A DNA stretch of 5,694 bases from Acidobacteriota bacterium. Lineage in GTDB: Bacteria; Acidobacteriota; Terriglobia; Terriglobales; Acidobacteriaceae. Made by a program: the position numbers and the translations under genes. Below, one piece after another: positions 5,429 through 5,694 of the stretch. A model generated the notes under the pieces. That model was not told the DNA's origin, ran no database searches, and worked only from the letters and a program-made list of their open reading frames with translations. Each line of letters starts with the position of its first letter. Positions within the stretch are counted from its first letter, which is position 1. The stretch spans positions 1 through 5,694 of the forward strand of contig JAJXZK010000348.1 in the NCBI GenBank assembly GCA_021780095.1, written 5' to 3'.

Positions 5429-5694
5429 CTGTGTGACCCCATGATTCCGATCGCTGTTACTGGCCGTCTGTGATATAGATCACTCGCTCCTTCATGCCCT
5501 GCCAGCTCAGGCATCGAAGGCCGCGAGGACGGCTCCAGTTTGTCCAATCCAGTGTCGGAAAAGATGATGAGGACGTGTGGGTCATGCTCTGGATGCTGGA
5601 CAAGCCACCGCATCATGGTCGGTTGAGTACGTGGCGCCAAATTCTCCCGCGACACAGCCCGCGATATCCGCTGCGCACGACGGCTTGGCCCCGG
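5429..5694. other. Upstream region without a supportable gene
   Basis: These 266 bases precede the first gene and should contain the operon promoter. On the minus strand one frame is open from the window edge to 5425 and ends in an ATGA overlap with the Cys-rich gene, but its translation shows no family, signal or sensible composition bias. Another frame gives a 42-codon ORF (5457-5585) ending SWQGMKERVIYITDGQ, with no good Shine-Dalgarno. Structures seen are the CRP/FNR-like palindrome (5469-5484) and an imperfect hairpin (5491-5517). No clear sigma-70 promoter was found. Confidence 0.5.
5469..5484. promoter_or_regulatory. CRP/FNR-like palindrome upstream of the operon (candidate operator)
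   Basis: The minus strand reads AGTGATCTATATCACA. Its core GTGAT-CTAT-ATCAC is a perfect 5-base inverted repeat around 4 bases. It matches 9 of 10 defined positions of the CRP consensus TGTGA-N6-TCACA and 8 of 10 of the FNR consensus TTGAT-N4-ATCAA. It is centred about 48 bases upstream of the first gene's ATG, where a transcription-factor site could act. I see no convincing -35/-10 pair next to it, and no regulator gene is in the window, so function is inferred from symmetry and position only. Confidence 0.4.

Noticed and set aside
5159..5473. Plus-strand open frame (104 codons) opposite the Cys-rich gene
   Set aside because: The minus-strand product has a clean signal peptide and metal-ligand pattern and fits the operon direction; the plus-strand product is Arg/Cys-rich noise.
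5425..5655. Minus-strand frame of 76 codons (GTG start), open to the window edge, ending in ATGA with the Cys-rich gene
   Set aside because: The overlap is attractive, but the translation has no recognisable motif, and the region must also hold the promoter. It could be the tail of a gene beyond the edge, which cannot be judged here.
1..5694. Search for tRNA/rRNA, CRISPR arrays, insertion sequences and attachment sites
   Set aside because: No spaced direct repeats, no transposase or integrase motifs, and no cloverleaf-like segments were seen by eye.

Overview
The window holds most of one minus-strand operon for copper/silver efflux by a Cus-type tripartite RND pump. In transcription order (high to low coordinate) it encodes a small secreted Cys-rich protein (5042-5428), an exported protein with two copies of a PH-like fold repeat (4088-4891), a TolC-family outer-membrane channel (2716-4095), a periplasmic adaptor with Met-rich motifs (1345-2703), a membrane-anchored NosL-like Cys-rich protein (816-1337), and the first 273 residues of the CusA-type inner-membrane pump, which runs off the left edge (1-819). 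The long plus-strand open frames opposite these genes are antisense shadows.

The last four junctions are very tight. The PH-like gene and the channel gene overlap by 8 bases, channel and adaptor are 12 bases apart, adaptor and NosL-like gene are 7 apart, and the NosL-like and pump genes share a 4-base ATGA overlap. This points to one transcript with coupled translation. Only the first gap (4892-5041, 150 bases) is wide, and it carries a hairpin. The 266 bases upstream of the first gene (5429-5694) hold a CRP/FNR-like palindrome and no gene I can support.

As a working model, the channel, adaptor and pump form a trans-envelope machine that expels Cu(I)/Ag(I). The pump fragment resembles monovalent-metal pumps (CusA/SilA) more than divalent ones (CzcA), judging from its GVGWVYMYALVD and GPDMRR stretches. 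The Cys-rich secreted protein and the NosL-like protein probably bind or hand over copper on the periplasmic side. The PH-like protein has no assigned job. No CusF, no CusRS/CueR-type regulator and no YHS/CPMHP-type heavy-metal-binding domain is visible in the window.

The organism is a Gram-negative (outer membrane channel, export signals) with moderately high GC. The gene set and the style of the accessory proteins recall Acidobacteriota, but that is an inference from memory of similar operons and is not proven here. No RNA genes, mobile elements, CRISPR arrays or attachment sites were seen.
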